Shown: one piece after another, positions 1 to 7,349 of the stretch
How positions within the stretch are numbered: position 1 is the stretch's first letter
Layout of the letters: the number at the start of each line of letters is the position of its first letter
From: Candidatus Binataceae bacterium
Lineage (GTDB): Bacteria > Desulfobacterota > Binatia > Binatales > Binataceae
DNA length: 39,862 nucleotides
Assembly: GCA_030041155.1 (NCBI GenBank)
Contig: JASHOJ010000134.1
Span: 1 to 39,862, forward strand
Reading direction: 5' to 3'
The notes under the pieces: generated by a model
The model's database searches: none
The model's input: only the letters and a program-made list of their open reading frames with translations
Told to the model about the DNA's origin: nothing
Translations under genes and position numbers: made by a program

Positions 1-180
1 AAATATTCGCCCGACCTCAATCCGATCGAACTGTCTTTCAGCAAATTCAAGGCGCTGGTACGCAAGGCGTCCGAACGCACCGTCCCAGGTCTCAAGCGGG
101 TCATCCGCTCGTTCCTGCCAAGTCTCAGCGCCAAAGAATGTGCCAACTACTTCACACATGCCGGCTACGTTGCAATATGA
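1..180 (+). CDS. IS630-family transposase, C-terminal end (partial)
   Basis: The window opens inside an open frame that ends at the TGA at 178-180. Its first residues contain the SPDLNPIE motif, which carries the last catalytic Glu of the DDE triad in IS630/Tc1-like transposases. The following 50 residues match the usual end of this family in length and character. The rest of the element lies outside the window to the left. IS630 elements insert at TA and duplicate it; a TA lies at 194-195, where the reading frame changes character, and this marks the probable right end of the element. The element disrupts the next gene. Confidence 0.8.
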   Translation, partial: KYSPDLNPIELSFSKFKALVRKASERTVPGLKRVIRSFLPSLSAKECANYFTHAGYVAI

Positions 181-195
181 TCGAGAAACCCTCTA

Positions 196-741
196 GCGGG
201 GTACTTCGCGTCGCAACGATACGAGACGCGCGACGGCACCATTGTCGTCGATGAAATAGCGCTCAATCCCGCAATATTCCATGAGCGATCAGCCACGGAC
301 ATTTTTTCTACGCTCGTGCATGAGCAGGTGCACGCCCTCCAATTTCAGCACGGCCATCCTTCGTCCGGAGGCTATCACAATCGACAGTGGGGGGACTTCA
401 TGGAGCGGGTCGGCTTAATCCCCTCCGATACAGGCGCCGAGGGCGGGAGGCGAACCGGCGTGCGCGTCTCACATTATATTCAACCTGACGGAGCATTTGC
501 GCACGCCTGTGCGGACCTCGTCGCGCGTGGCATCGACATCACCTTCGTCGATCGCTGGGCTACGCAAGCAGCCAAGGCGGGGGTCGAATCTCCACCGAAC
601 CGCAAGGAACAAGCACGCCGATTGTCGAAGGCAACGAGCAAGACGCGCTTCAGTTGCCCCGTTTGCGAAGCGAATGCCTGGGGTAAGCCCAATCTCCGCA
701 TCGATTGCAGGCCGTGCGGGCAACCGATGATCGCCTCATGA
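196..741 (+). pseudogene. SprT-like zinc metalloprotease, 5' end removed by the IS630 insertion
   Basis: The frame is open from the IS junction (about 196) to 741 and encodes a SprT-like protein. It shows the metalloprotease signature HEQVH at 330-344 and a C-terminal zinc-ribbon-like CPVC...CRPC pair near 655-720. SprT-like proteins are DNA-protein-crosslink or repair-type metallopeptidases and are common on plasmids and integrative elements. The residues before the first ATG (316) are homologous-looking protein, so the true N-terminus lay upstream and was lost when the IS630 element inserted. An internal start at 316 would drop the HEQVH region's upstream helix and is unlikely to give a working protease. 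The next gene starts at or just after its stop, which suggests an old operon. Confidence 0.7.
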
Positions 742-758
742 GAACGATGGAGAAAAAC

Positions 759-986
759 ATGAGCGCCAACGACAACGATCCAGACTTCGCCCAAGACCTG
801 CTTCGGGGGGCCGATGAGATCAGCGAATTCCTATTCGGTGATCGCAAACTTCGTCGCAAGACGTACTACCTCTGCGCCACGTCGCGCCTACCGCACTTCA
901 AACTCGGCTCGATGATCTGCGCTCGAAAATCGACCCTGATCCAATGGGTGGCGGAGCAGGAGGCGCGCCACGCAGCTAATGACTGA
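759..986 (+). CDS. small helix-turn-helix DNA-binding protein (excisionase/MerR-like)
   Basis: A protein of about 75 residues with a winged-HTH-like core: a helix ending in FLFGD, a paired RRKTYYL helix, then LPHFKLG and the ICARKSTLIQWV wing/helix. This arrangement is seen in small AlpA/Xis-like or plasmid HTH proteins. I chose ATG 759 because GGAG lies six bases upstream. ATG 738, which overlaps the previous stop as ATGA, would add seven residues. It directly follows the SprT-like gene and probably belonged to its operon. It may bind DNA as a regulator or excisionase; the target is unknown. No recombinase is adjacent in the window. Confidence 0.6.
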   Translation: MSANDNDPDFAQDLLRGADEISEFLFGDRKLRRKTYYLCATSRLPHFKLGSMICARKSTLIQWVAEQEARHAAND

Positions 987-1066
987 CTATGCGCTCAGGC
1001 AGTCAGTTGGATCACGCACGCTACTTTCCACAACATTCGCTCAACCAAACCGAAGAAGAACGTGCC

Positions 1067-2632
1067 ATGGAACCGCAAAACGACAACCAGGCCCCGAACG
1101 GAAATGGCTCTACGCCCCACAGGTTCGGGCTGTTCATGAAGCTCATATTCCGCATCACCGGCGTTGACGAAGAGACCATGCTCAAGTGCCCGAAGCACGA
1201 TGTGGACAATGTCCGCGCGCTGGGTGAACTGCTCATTGCCTCGTTCCTGTGGCAGACGATGCTGCTTGCGCTGATTGGGCATCGGCTGTTCGCCTCGCCC
1301 GGTGAAATCCGCCCCGAGCTTCTGCTCGGCGCCGCCGGCATCGCACTATTTGTCCTTCTGATCGATTCTTACATTTTCTATCGGTCCGGATTCGAGATTG
1401 CGGGAATCGAAGAATTGCGCCGTGGCGGCCTTGATGTTGGCGGAGGACCGGGGCCTGTCAACAGAATTGGCTACCTCGCCGCACGCATTGTTCTCTCGGT
1501 CGGATTTGCGCAGCTCACGGCGATTTTCGTGGCGCTTATTATCTTCGGGGCAGACATCGATGCGCGCGTTCACGCTACCTACCAGAAGGCCAATGCTCGG
1601 CTTGTCACCGACGTTACAGCGATCGTCGATGCGGACATTCAGCGCGCCAACGTCGCCGTGAAGACTCAAGCCGCCCGCGTGGATTCTTTGTCCGCCCAGA
1701 TAACGACCCTCAGGCAGCATGACATCGATCCGGGTGCCAACGACCCTCAGATTCAACAGGCCCAACAGGAAGTGAACCGGCTGATCGCGGAGAAGAGCAA
1801 CGCCGACGATGCGGTCGTAACCGCCCAGAACTTTGCCACGATGGAACTGGGCGGCGTCAAAATCGCGCCAGGCAACAGTGGGATCGCGGGAAACGGGCCG
1901 CGCTACAAGGCCGCGATGGCAGCGGTCGAGACTGCAAAACAGCATGCGCAGGAAGTGGCTGCGTCCCTGGAAGCGGCCCGTGCCCGGCTCGATGAATTAC
2001 GCAAAGAGCTGGCTTCATCCGACAAGGCCGAACAGCAGCGCTCGCATGGAGAGCTTCCCGGCTACGAAGCCACCCTTACTTCCGAAGAGGCCAAGCTGGC
2101 CGGTCTCAAGCAGCAGTTGGACGGCCTCATCAAAGGTCGGGAGGATGCGATCCGTCGGGGAGTCGAAGGCGCGCCGGACTATGTGCCGCTGAACAACGGC
2201 TTCCTCGCTCAGTTGATCGCCCTCGAACATATCGCGGACGAGGACCACAAGATAGCGACCGTTATTTTCCTAATCGATGTCGTATCCTTTGGATTGGAGC
2301 TCGCCGCGGTCTTGGCCAAGGTGAGCTCCTACGTCCCCATGACGTATTCGGCGTTGCTCGCGCGCAATTCCTACGCCGCGGTTGTGCGCATCGTCGATGA
2401 GTTGATGGATGAATTGAACCGAAAGCCTGACACCGCAAGCCCGATCGAGTTTCCGCCGCCGCCCCCGCCGGCAAACGACAACGAGCGTAACGGCGGCTCC
2501 TCGAACGGATCGGACCCATTCTCGGACCTCGACAATCCGCCGCCCCAGCCGCCAACGCGTCCTCGCGGCCGGCCGCGCAAGCACCCCATCAATAACCGGG
2601 AGATCAAAAGCGCCCGCCGGAAAGCAAGTTGA
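1067..2632 (+). CDS. DUF4407-type membrane protein with long coiled coil and C-terminal AT-hook
   Basis: About 521 residues. The N-terminal third contains hydrophobic segments (around residues 45-70, 75-95 and 135-155), followed by a long charged coiled coil (roughly 170-370), one more hydrophobic segment (about 400-425) and a proline-rich tail. This layout is that of DUF4407 membrane proteins, whose function is unknown. The tail ends with RGRPRKHP, an AT-hook-like minor-groove motif followed by a basic stretch, which is odd for a membrane protein and could tether DNA to the membrane. The ATG at 1067 is preferred over the in-frame ATG at 989 because the 26 extra residues look unlike protein and the DUF4407 match starts after 1067. 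Its 3' end overlaps a small antisense gene. Confidence 0.65.
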   Translation: MEPQNDNQAPNGNGSTPHRFGLFMKLIFRITGVDEETMLKCPKHDVDNVRALGELLIASFLWQTMLLALIGHRLFASPGEIRPELLLGAAGIALFVLLIDSYIFYRSGFEIAGIEELRRGGLDVGGGPGPVNRIGYLAARIVLSVGFAQLTAIFVALIIFGADIDARVHATYQKANARLVTDVTAIVDADIQRANVAVKTQAARVDSLSAQITTLRQHDIDPGANDPQIQQAQQEVNRLIAEKSNADDAVVTAQNFATMELGGVKIAPGNSGIAGNGPRYKAAMAAVETAKQHAQEVAASLEAARARLDELRKELASSDKAEQQRSHGELPGYEATLTSEEAKLAGLKQQLDGLIKGREDAIRRGVEGAPDYVPLNNGFLAQLIALEHIADEDHKIATVIFLIDVVSFGLELAAVLAKVSSYVPMTYSALLARNSYAAVVRIVDELMDELNRKPDTASPIEFPPPPPPANDNERNGGSSNGSDPFSDLDNPPPQPPTRPRGRPRKHPINNREIKSARRKAS

Positions 2633-2708
2633 GCCCGGCGACCAGGGCGATCACGGTGAGCAGGAGATAGACGACCTGCATAGGCTTGGTGCGGTTCTTG
2701 AGCGGCAT
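2604..2708 (-). CDS. 34-residue single-pass membrane miniprotein
   Basis: A very short gene that I support for three reasons: AAGGAG sits seven bases before the ATG at 2706-2708; the product has a basic N-terminus followed by one clean hydrophobic helix (VVYLLLTVIALVAG); and it lies just downstream of the relaxase operon on the same strand with an 11-base gap. Its end overlaps the end of the DUF4407 gene by 29 bases, tail to tail. Function is unknown. Small single-pass proteins often occur next to mobilization genes. I infer that it is co-transcribed with the relaxase genes. Confidence 0.5.
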   Translation of the reverse strand: MPLKNRTKPMQVVYLLLTVIALVAGLNLLSGGRF

Positions 2709-2719
2709 GTTAGGTCTCC

Positions 2720-3106
2720 TTAGGCGGGCGTCAGTTTCTGTTGTCGCCTGAACAGGTATCGGGCATTGCGCTCGGTGGCGCGCTTGTCCTTCAGCGCTCT
2801 GAATGCCTGCCGGCGCCATTCCCGAGCGGCGCGGAGCGCATGCGCCCTCTGGTATCGGGGCAGGCGGCGCAGGCCGGCGAGCCTTCTGCGGAACAGCTCA
2901 CTGATTTCGCGCACCGCCCCTTCATCCTCCTCAAGCGGCTCCAGTTCGGGCAGCCGGGCGGCGCGGCGTCCATTCTCGAGCGCGGCCACGCTCCAGGACG
3001 ACAGGGCGCGGCGGAGCGCCGACCCCTCGGACAATCCTTCTGTTGTGCTTGCCTGGTTGGCTGGGGATCTGAGCGCGGCGAGCCCAATCCCACGGTCATT
3101 CGCCAT
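2720..3106 (-). CDS. conserved Arg-rich protein downstream of the relaxase
   Basis: 128 residues starting at ATG 3104-3106, which overlaps the last codons of the relaxase gene by 11 bases, indicating translational coupling. The protein is rich in Arg, Ala and Glu and has no membrane segment. A central acidic stretch (ELEPLEEDEG) is followed by a strongly basic helical tail, a pattern that suits an accessory DNA- or relaxase-binding protein. I do not recognise a named family. Position alone suggests a mobilization accessory role. A longer in-frame start upstream (3340) would run through the relaxase gene and is rejected. Confidence 0.6.
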   Translation of the reverse strand: MANDRGIGLAALRSPANQASTTEGLSEGSALRRALSSWSVAALENGRRAARLPELEPLEEDEGAVREISELFRRRLAGLRRLPRYQRAHALRAAREWRRQAFRALKDKRATERNARYLFRRQQKLTPA

Positions 3107-4547
3107 AAGATCGCTCCTGCCTCTTGCGCCATTCCCGGTCAGCTTCTTCTTGTTCGTTACGTTGCCGCTCGCGCGCCTGCTCGATGACGGCATCGAATGG
3201 GTTCGGCTTGTTGTGTTCGGGCTCCGCCTGACGCGGCCTGGGGGCGGGCTTGGCGCCCATGATCCCGTCGGCGATGCTTTCGAGCAGCGAGATGATGCCA
3301 AAGCCGATCCCGCCGGCGAGGTTGGCGCCGATATCTTCACCGGATTTCAGGCCGGGGTTCTCACGCTCGGTCCAGGTCTTTGCCGCATGCTCGCCCGGAT
3401 TCTCGACCACGCCCCGATCCTGGCGGTCGCTCACCAGCTCGGCTGCCGCTGCGCGGAAACCGGCGCTGATATCCATTTCGGGCGGGGTGTTGCGCCTGTC
3501 CCGTTCGAGTTCGAGGAAAACCGTGCTGTCGAGCCCCTCGTTCTGCCGCTCGTGCAGCTCGTGCCGGGCGAGCTGCTGATTTTCGAGAAGCTGCTTGTAA
3601 AGCTCCTTGCGGCTTTCGAGCAGCGCCTTGCAGGCTTCGTCTCGCCGCGCTTCGAGGACGGTCTTCTGGTCGATGAGAAGCTGCGCCTTAATATCGGCAA
3701 GAGCCTCTTTATCGCCGCCATTTCGCAGGGCGTCGTAGTAATCGGACCAGCGGTCGGAAAATTCCTCCCTCACCTCACGATAAATCGATTTTCGCAATTC
3801 GGAAAAAATGACTTTCCCGTCCGCGAAAAATTCTTTCCGCTCAGCCCGCTGATTTTCCTTGAGCATTTTCCATTCGGCGGAAATTAGATTGGAATTTGCA
3901 TTTTCACCGTCGCCGATTAAAATGGGCGCCTGATTTTCGAGCCTCTTTTCCGCCCGCTCGAATTCCTGCCGTCTTTTCTCGAAAGCCGTCCAGGCGGGAC
4001 GCGTCGGCGATTGCTCGCGCTCTTCGGGAATTTTCAGCCGTTCCTCACAATAAATCCGTCCATTTTCCCTCTCGTATTCCAAGGCCCATTGCTGGGCGCG
4101 GCGGCGCTCGAAATCGTCGTCGAGCCGCAGGCCGGTTTCAGGGTGAATGACGTTGAGCATCACGTGGACATGGGCATGTTTCTTATCGGTATGGGAAAAG
4201 AGGATCGCCTGGTGCTCGTCCCATCCCATGTGCCGCAGGAAATCCTCGGCGGTCTCGATCATGTGCTCTTTGGTCGGCTGCTGATCCGGAGCCCAATTCA
4301 GGGAAAAATGCTTGACCGTATTTTCGGTCGCACGGCCGCCAGCGCGAATGCCCGCTTCCTGCTTCAGCAATTCGGCATTCCGGGTGGTCCATAGCATCTC
4401 GTCCACGGCTGACGGGACATGGTCGTTGGCGCAACTGAGCGTATGGGTCCAGTTGACCCGGTCCTTGGTCTTGGCGTCGGGATCATGGGCCAAGTACATG
4501 GCAAGGCCGCTGAAGGACTTACCGTGCGAGAGGATTCTGACGATCAT
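3096..4547 (-). CDS. mobA: relaxase / mobilization nuclease (MobA/VirD2-like)
   Basis: 483 residues. The N-terminal half is a relaxase domain: a motif I region with a candidate nicking tyrosine (Y18 in GLAMYLAH) and motif III with the metal-binding histidine cluster HxDxxHAHVHV (residues 119-128). It would nick oriT and stay bound to the transferred strand. The C-terminal half is charged and helical, with many Glu/Arg/Gln, and ends with a less conserved region that may contact the coupling protein. Start 4547 was chosen because MIVRILSHGKS is the expected beginning of the domain; 16 further upstream residues overlap mobC. mobC precedes it with a 29-base overlap and an Arg-rich gene follows with an 11-base overlap, so the three form one operon. 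Confidence 0.9.
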   Translation of the reverse strand: MIVRILSHGKSFSGLAMYLAHDPDAKTKDRVNWTHTLSCANDHVPSAVDEMLWTTRNAELLKQEAGIRAGGRATENTVKHFSLNWAPDQQPTKEHMIETAEDFLRHMGWDEHQAILFSHTDKKHAHVHVMLNVIHPETGLRLDDDFERRRAQQWALEYERENGRIYCEERLKIPEEREQSPTRPAWTAFEKRRQEFERAEKRLENQAPILIGDGENANSNLISAEWKMLKENQRAERKEFFADGKVIFSELRKSIYREVREEFSDRWSDYYDALRNGGDKEALADIKAQLLIDQKTVLEARRDEACKALLESRKELYKQLLENQQLARHELHERQNEGLDSTVFLELERDRRNTPPEMDISAGFRAAAAELVSDRQDRGVVENPGEHAAKTWTERENPGLKSGEDIGANLAGGIGFGIISLLESIADGIMGAKPAPRPRQAEPEHNKPNPFDAVIEQARERQRNEQEEADREWRKRQERSYGE

Positions 4548-4878
4548 CGCGATACCGGGATATGACCTGGCGGATGTCGCTGAGCAGGGGCTCAAGATCG
4601 GCCGGCGGCGGATCGCCGGTCCGGTGCAGGTGCCGCAGCATCTGGTTCAGGTTGTTGCCCAGCCTGACGAGTTGCCCGTAAATCATGCGATCGCGGTTGC
4701 TTGCCGGCTCTATTTTCGCCGCGGCCTTGCCTGCCTGGTTGAGCAGCAGCGCGCGCCCGAAGTGGACGGGGCGCATGCCGACTGCTTCGGCGCGGCGCTT
4801 GATGCTTGCAAGCTCGCCAAGCGTCAGGCTCAAATTGAGCTGTGCGCATCGCGGTTCTGATTTTCTCGGTCTCGCCAT
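4519..4878 (-). CDS. mobC: MobC-like mobilization auxiliary protein
   Basis: 119 residues. It has a ribbon-helix-helix-like N-terminus (basic ARPRKSEP, then LNLSLTLGELASIKRRAEAVG) followed by the helical body typical of MobC (RLGNNLNQMLRHLHRTG). MobC proteins bind oriT, help open the nick region and recruit the relaxase. The ATG at 4876-4878 has a purine-rich AAGGAAAA ribosome site; a longer in-frame start at 4965 would run through the inverted repeats and is unlikely. It overlaps the relaxase start by 29 bases. The strong inverted repeats just upstream (4919-4969) are the likely oriT or operator. Confidence 0.85.
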   Translation of the reverse strand: MARPRKSEPRCAQLNLSLTLGELASIKRRAEAVGMRPVHFGRALLLNQAGKAAAKIEPASNRDRMIYGQLVRLGNNLNQMLRHLHRTGDPPPADLEPLLSDIRQVISRYRDDRQNPLAR

Positions 4879-4918
4879 AAATTCTTTTTCCTTGGCAGAG
4901 CGCACGCGTCCTGGGGGA

Positions 4919-4969
4919 TTGGGGGCCACCAACCGGCCCCCAACGAGACCGTTTGCGCTAGGCAAACGG
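4919..4969. other. candidate oriT / mob operator: two adjacent perfect inverted repeats
   Basis: Two perfect hairpins stand side by side 41 bases upstream of mobC. The first is TTGGGGGCC / GGCCCCCAA with a 7-base loop (4919-4943). The second is CCGTTTGC / GCAAACGG with a 5-base loop (4949-4969). A GTCCTG sequence at 4909-4914 resembles the core of some nic sites, but I cannot place the nick. Position next to mobC-mobA is the classic place for oriT; an operator or attenuator for the mob operon is the alternative. Confidence 0.5.
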
Positions 4970-5077
4970 ACATCTCGCTACCCTCTCCCCCACCTTATAC
5001 TTCTCCTTTCTCTTTCCCATCGAAACGATTTGTAATTCCAAACATTGCCATCGGTTTCATCGAGCGATCATCGGCCA

Positions 5078-5095
5078 ACGATCGATATTGATCGT
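5078..5095. promoter_or_regulatory. small palindrome between mobC and the 5.1 kb gene
   Basis: ACGATC / GATCGT with a 6-base loop lies in the AT-richer part of the gap between mobC and the gene ending at 5115. It could be an operator for the mob operon or part of the transcript end of the 5.1 kb gene. Support is only the symmetry and the position. Confidence 0.25.
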
Positions 5096-5114
5096 CAGCC
5101 AATGTCGCGTTCGC

Positions 5115-5429
5115 TTACATCAGATCGTCGAGGTCTTTACCGAAACACTGCTTGACGATTTCGCGAACCAGCTCACAGCGTCTGTGTGCGACCTCGCCAC
5201 GTTGGAGGCACTGATCGTATGGCGTCGGACAGTTGCCGCTGGGCCGCCAGTTCTGCGGCTCGTAGTAGCCTTCGCGCGCCGCGACGCTGAAGCCGTGCTC
5301 GCTCGCGCGGCAGTACTTCGCGGCGCAGTAGACAGCTTGGAGAAAAAAACCATCCATATAGTCGGGAAGCTCGTGCGTAACGGCATTCCACGGATTGTCT
5401 CGGATTGCATCAAGCGTAAGCGTTGTCAT
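5115..5429 (-). CDS. conserved hypothetical protein of the mobilization region
   Basis: 104 residues with a good ribosome site (AGGGAGG seven bases before the ATG at 5427-5429). The protein has five to six cysteines (YCAAKYCRAS, GNCPTPYDQC, RRCELV, KQCF), suggesting a helical, possibly metal-binding or disulfide fold, and no signal peptide. I do not recognise the family. It sits on the minus strand like mobC, mobA and ardC, and is separated from the divergent TraG gene by a 159-base inverted repeat. Both points mark it as part of the element's backbone. Confidence 0.65.
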   Translation of the reverse strand: MTTLTLDAIRDNPWNAVTHELPDYMDGFFLQAVYCAAKYCRASEHGFSVAAREGYYEPQNWRPSGNCPTPYDQCLQRGEVAHRRCELVREIVKQCFGKDLDDLM

Positions 5430-5458
5430 GTCGTCCTCCCTGAAAGAAAGAGATAGTT

Positions 5459-5617
5459 CGTAGGTGCTTTGGGCGAACGGGCGCGGCCTGCGTCAAGGCC
5501 GCTTCGCGGGGACCCGGAACGCATGAAAATCTGCCGTCTTCGGCAATTTTCGTGCGTTATGGGCGGAAGCGCCTTGACGCCTCTAAGGCCGCGAGCCGGG
5601 CGCACAATGCACCTACG
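5459..5617. repeat. IR-I: 159-base imperfect inverted repeat, able to fold end to end
   Basis: The whole stretch folds on itself. Outer arms match at CGTAGGTGC (5459-5467) and its complement at 5609-5617. A middle block is a perfect 10-base pair (GCGTCAAGGC at 5490-5499 with GCCTTGACGC at 5571-5580), and an inner stem is AACGCA-GAAAAT-GCC (5518-5535) with its complement ending at 5558. Mismatches and small bulges separate the blocks. It begins 30 bases upstream of the minus-strand gene at 5429 and 128 bases upstream of the TraG gene. A further small hairpin (GCCTTCG / CGAAGGC) follows at 5623-5641. Confidence 0.75.
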
Positions 5618-5744
5618 CCATCGCCTTCGAACGGCGAAGGCATTCGCTGTGTCGCTACCAAACATTCCCGGACAATCACGTCGCCGATGTTTGAGGCGCG
5701 AGCCTAAACTCGGAAGCCACGCGACGGACCGGAGGTGAAAGACA

Positions 5745-7349
5745 ATGAGCTGGCTGTTTCCGAGTGAACGCGAGAAGTGGGCGACGCCGGCCTGGTCGGT
5801 CCGCACACGGCCGTACATCGGCCTGCCCGCCCTCGATGCGCGGAGCCGCGAACTCTACGAGCGCGCGCTGCCGCGCGGCGTGATGGTGCCGCGCTTCACG
5901 CCGGATCGTCCCGCCGTCAATTACTGGATGCCGCCGTACCAACTCGCACAATACGGCTTCGTGCCGGGGCAGATCATTCTCGGCAAGCTGGGCGGGCAAT
6001 ATCTCGGCTATATCGACGACCGACCGCAGATCACGATTGCCGGGGCGCGGGCCGGCAAGACCTCAACGGTGCTTGAGCCCAATCTCTACCTCTATCCCGG
6101 CTCGATGCTTGTGCTCGATCCCAAGGGGGAGCTGGCCCGCACGGCGCACCTGCGCCGGGCGCTGGGCCACGATGTTTATGTCCTCGATCCGTTCGGCCAG
6201 TCGGGACAGCCGAGCGCCAGTTACAATGTCGTCGGCGAGCTTGATCCTGACAGCATGACGATCGTCGACGATGTCGCGGCGATCACGGAAGCGATCGTGG
6301 TCGAAGAGGGCGATCCCAAGGCTCGCCACTTCGAAGAAAGCGCGCGCACGCTGCTCAAAGGCATTATCCTGCTTGCCCTGACGCTGCCCGAGAGCGAGCG
6401 CTCGCTCGTCACGGCGCGCGAGCTATTGTCGTTGACCTATCCGGCCCTGCTGCGAGCGGCGAAGAGCCTGCATCCGCCGCGCAGCGGCAAGCAGGACGAG
6501 GAATACTACGCCGCCAACGGCCATGCGGTGGAAACGCTGCTCACCGCAATGGCAAAGGCGGGCGACAGGTTCGGCGGCATCCTGGCCGCCGTGGGCAACC
6601 GCTTTCTGGAGACTCCGCCGAACGAGCGCGGCAGCATCTTTTCGACCGCATCGGTCCAGACGGACTTTCTCGACAGCCTCCCCTTGCGGCTGATCTCGAA
6701 GCGCTCGGACTTCAGGCTGGGAGCGCTGCGCGGCGACAGGCCGGTGACAATCTATCTGTGCCTGCCGGTCGGGCGCATGCGGAGTCACTTCCGATGGCTG
6801 CGCCTTGTCGTGCAGATGGCATGCACGGTCCTCGAACAGATGGGCGCTTATCCGAGAGACCGCGCGCCGATCCTGTTCATGATGGAGGAGTTCGCGACGC
6901 TCGGCCATATGGAGATCATGGAGCGCGCCGCCGCGTACTTCCCCGGCTTCGGGGTCAAGCTGTGGGCAGTGTTGCAGGATACGACGCAGTTGCAGCGCTA
7001 TTACCGTACCAGCTGGGAAACGTTCCTCGGCAATGCCGGGCTCGTTCAGTGCTTTGCGACAGGGGACCAGGCGACGCTTAACTACCTGGCGGGCCGGCTT
7101 CAGAACCTGATCGCGCCTTTCGAGTTGCGCACCGTCTTCTCGCGCCGGCGGTTCAATCAGCTGCTGATGTTCGAGGGCGAGGCGCCGGCGGCTGCGATGC
7201 GCCTTGAACACGAAGATGTGGCCTTGATCCGCGACCGCCTCGTTCAATGGGCGCAACGTAACGGACAAGCGCAACGCCGCGCGCTCACGGGGCCATCATC
7301 GCTGGTTTCATCCAGACCTGGCTCATGGCGTCCTGCAAGTGGCTCATGA
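5745..7349 (+). CDS. traG: TraG/VirD4-like conjugative coupling ATPase
   Basis: 534 residues with the P-loop GARAGKT at 100-106, a typical VirD4/TraG MLVLDPKGEL stretch soon after, and the Walker B-like ILFMMEEFATLGH at about 374-387. It also has the late VGNAGLVQ/ATGDQ-type region with the family's LQDTTQLQRYY motif. Coupling proteins bring the relaxase-DNA complex to the type IV secretion channel. It lacks the two N-terminal membrane helices of classical VirD4, so it is the short, soluble or mobilization-type form. GGAGGTGA lies six bases before the ATG. It is the only plus-strand gene of the mobilization block, and its 3' end overlaps the next, convergent gene by 65 bases. No mating-pair genes are in the window, so transfer may need a helper. 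Confidence 0.88.
   Translation: MSWLFPSEREKWATPAWSVRTRPYIGLPALDARSRELYERALPRGVMVPRFTPDRPAVNYWMPPYQLAQYGFVPGQIILGKLGGQYLGYIDDRPQITIAGARAGKTSTVLEPNLYLYPGSMLVLDPKGELARTAHLRRALGHDVYVLDPFGQSGQPSASYNVVGELDPDSMTIVDDVAAITEAIVVEEGDPKARHFEESARTLLKGIILLALTLPESERSLVTARELLSLTYPALLRAAKSLHPPRSGKQDEEYYAANGHAVETLLTAMAKAGDRFGGILAAVGNRFLETPPNERGSIFSTASVQTDFLDSLPLRLISKRSDFRLGALRGDRPVTIYLCLPVGRMRSHFRWLRLVVQMACTVLEQMGAYPRDRAPILFMMEEFATLGHMEIMERAAAYFPGFGVKLWAVLQDTTQLQRYYRTSWETFLGNAGLVQCFATGDQATLNYLAGRLQNLIAPFELRTVFSRRRFNQLLMFEGEAPAAAMRLEHEDVALIRDRLVQWAQRNGQAQRRALTGPSSLVSSRPGSWRPASGS

Noticed and set aside
982..1007. ACTGACT/AGTCAGT hairpin before the DUF4407 gene
   Set aside because: Only seven bases and no T-run; probably chance, and too weak to call as a terminator.
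2766..3887. 373-codon plus-strand open frame opposite the relaxase
   Set aside because: It is antisense to a clear relaxase and its residues are Arg/Ser/Phe-rich shadow protein with no motif or ribosome site.
5459..5617. Integron attC site
   Set aside because: The size fits, but I do not see GTTRRRY/RYYYAAC core sites at the ends, and no integrase or cassette array is present.
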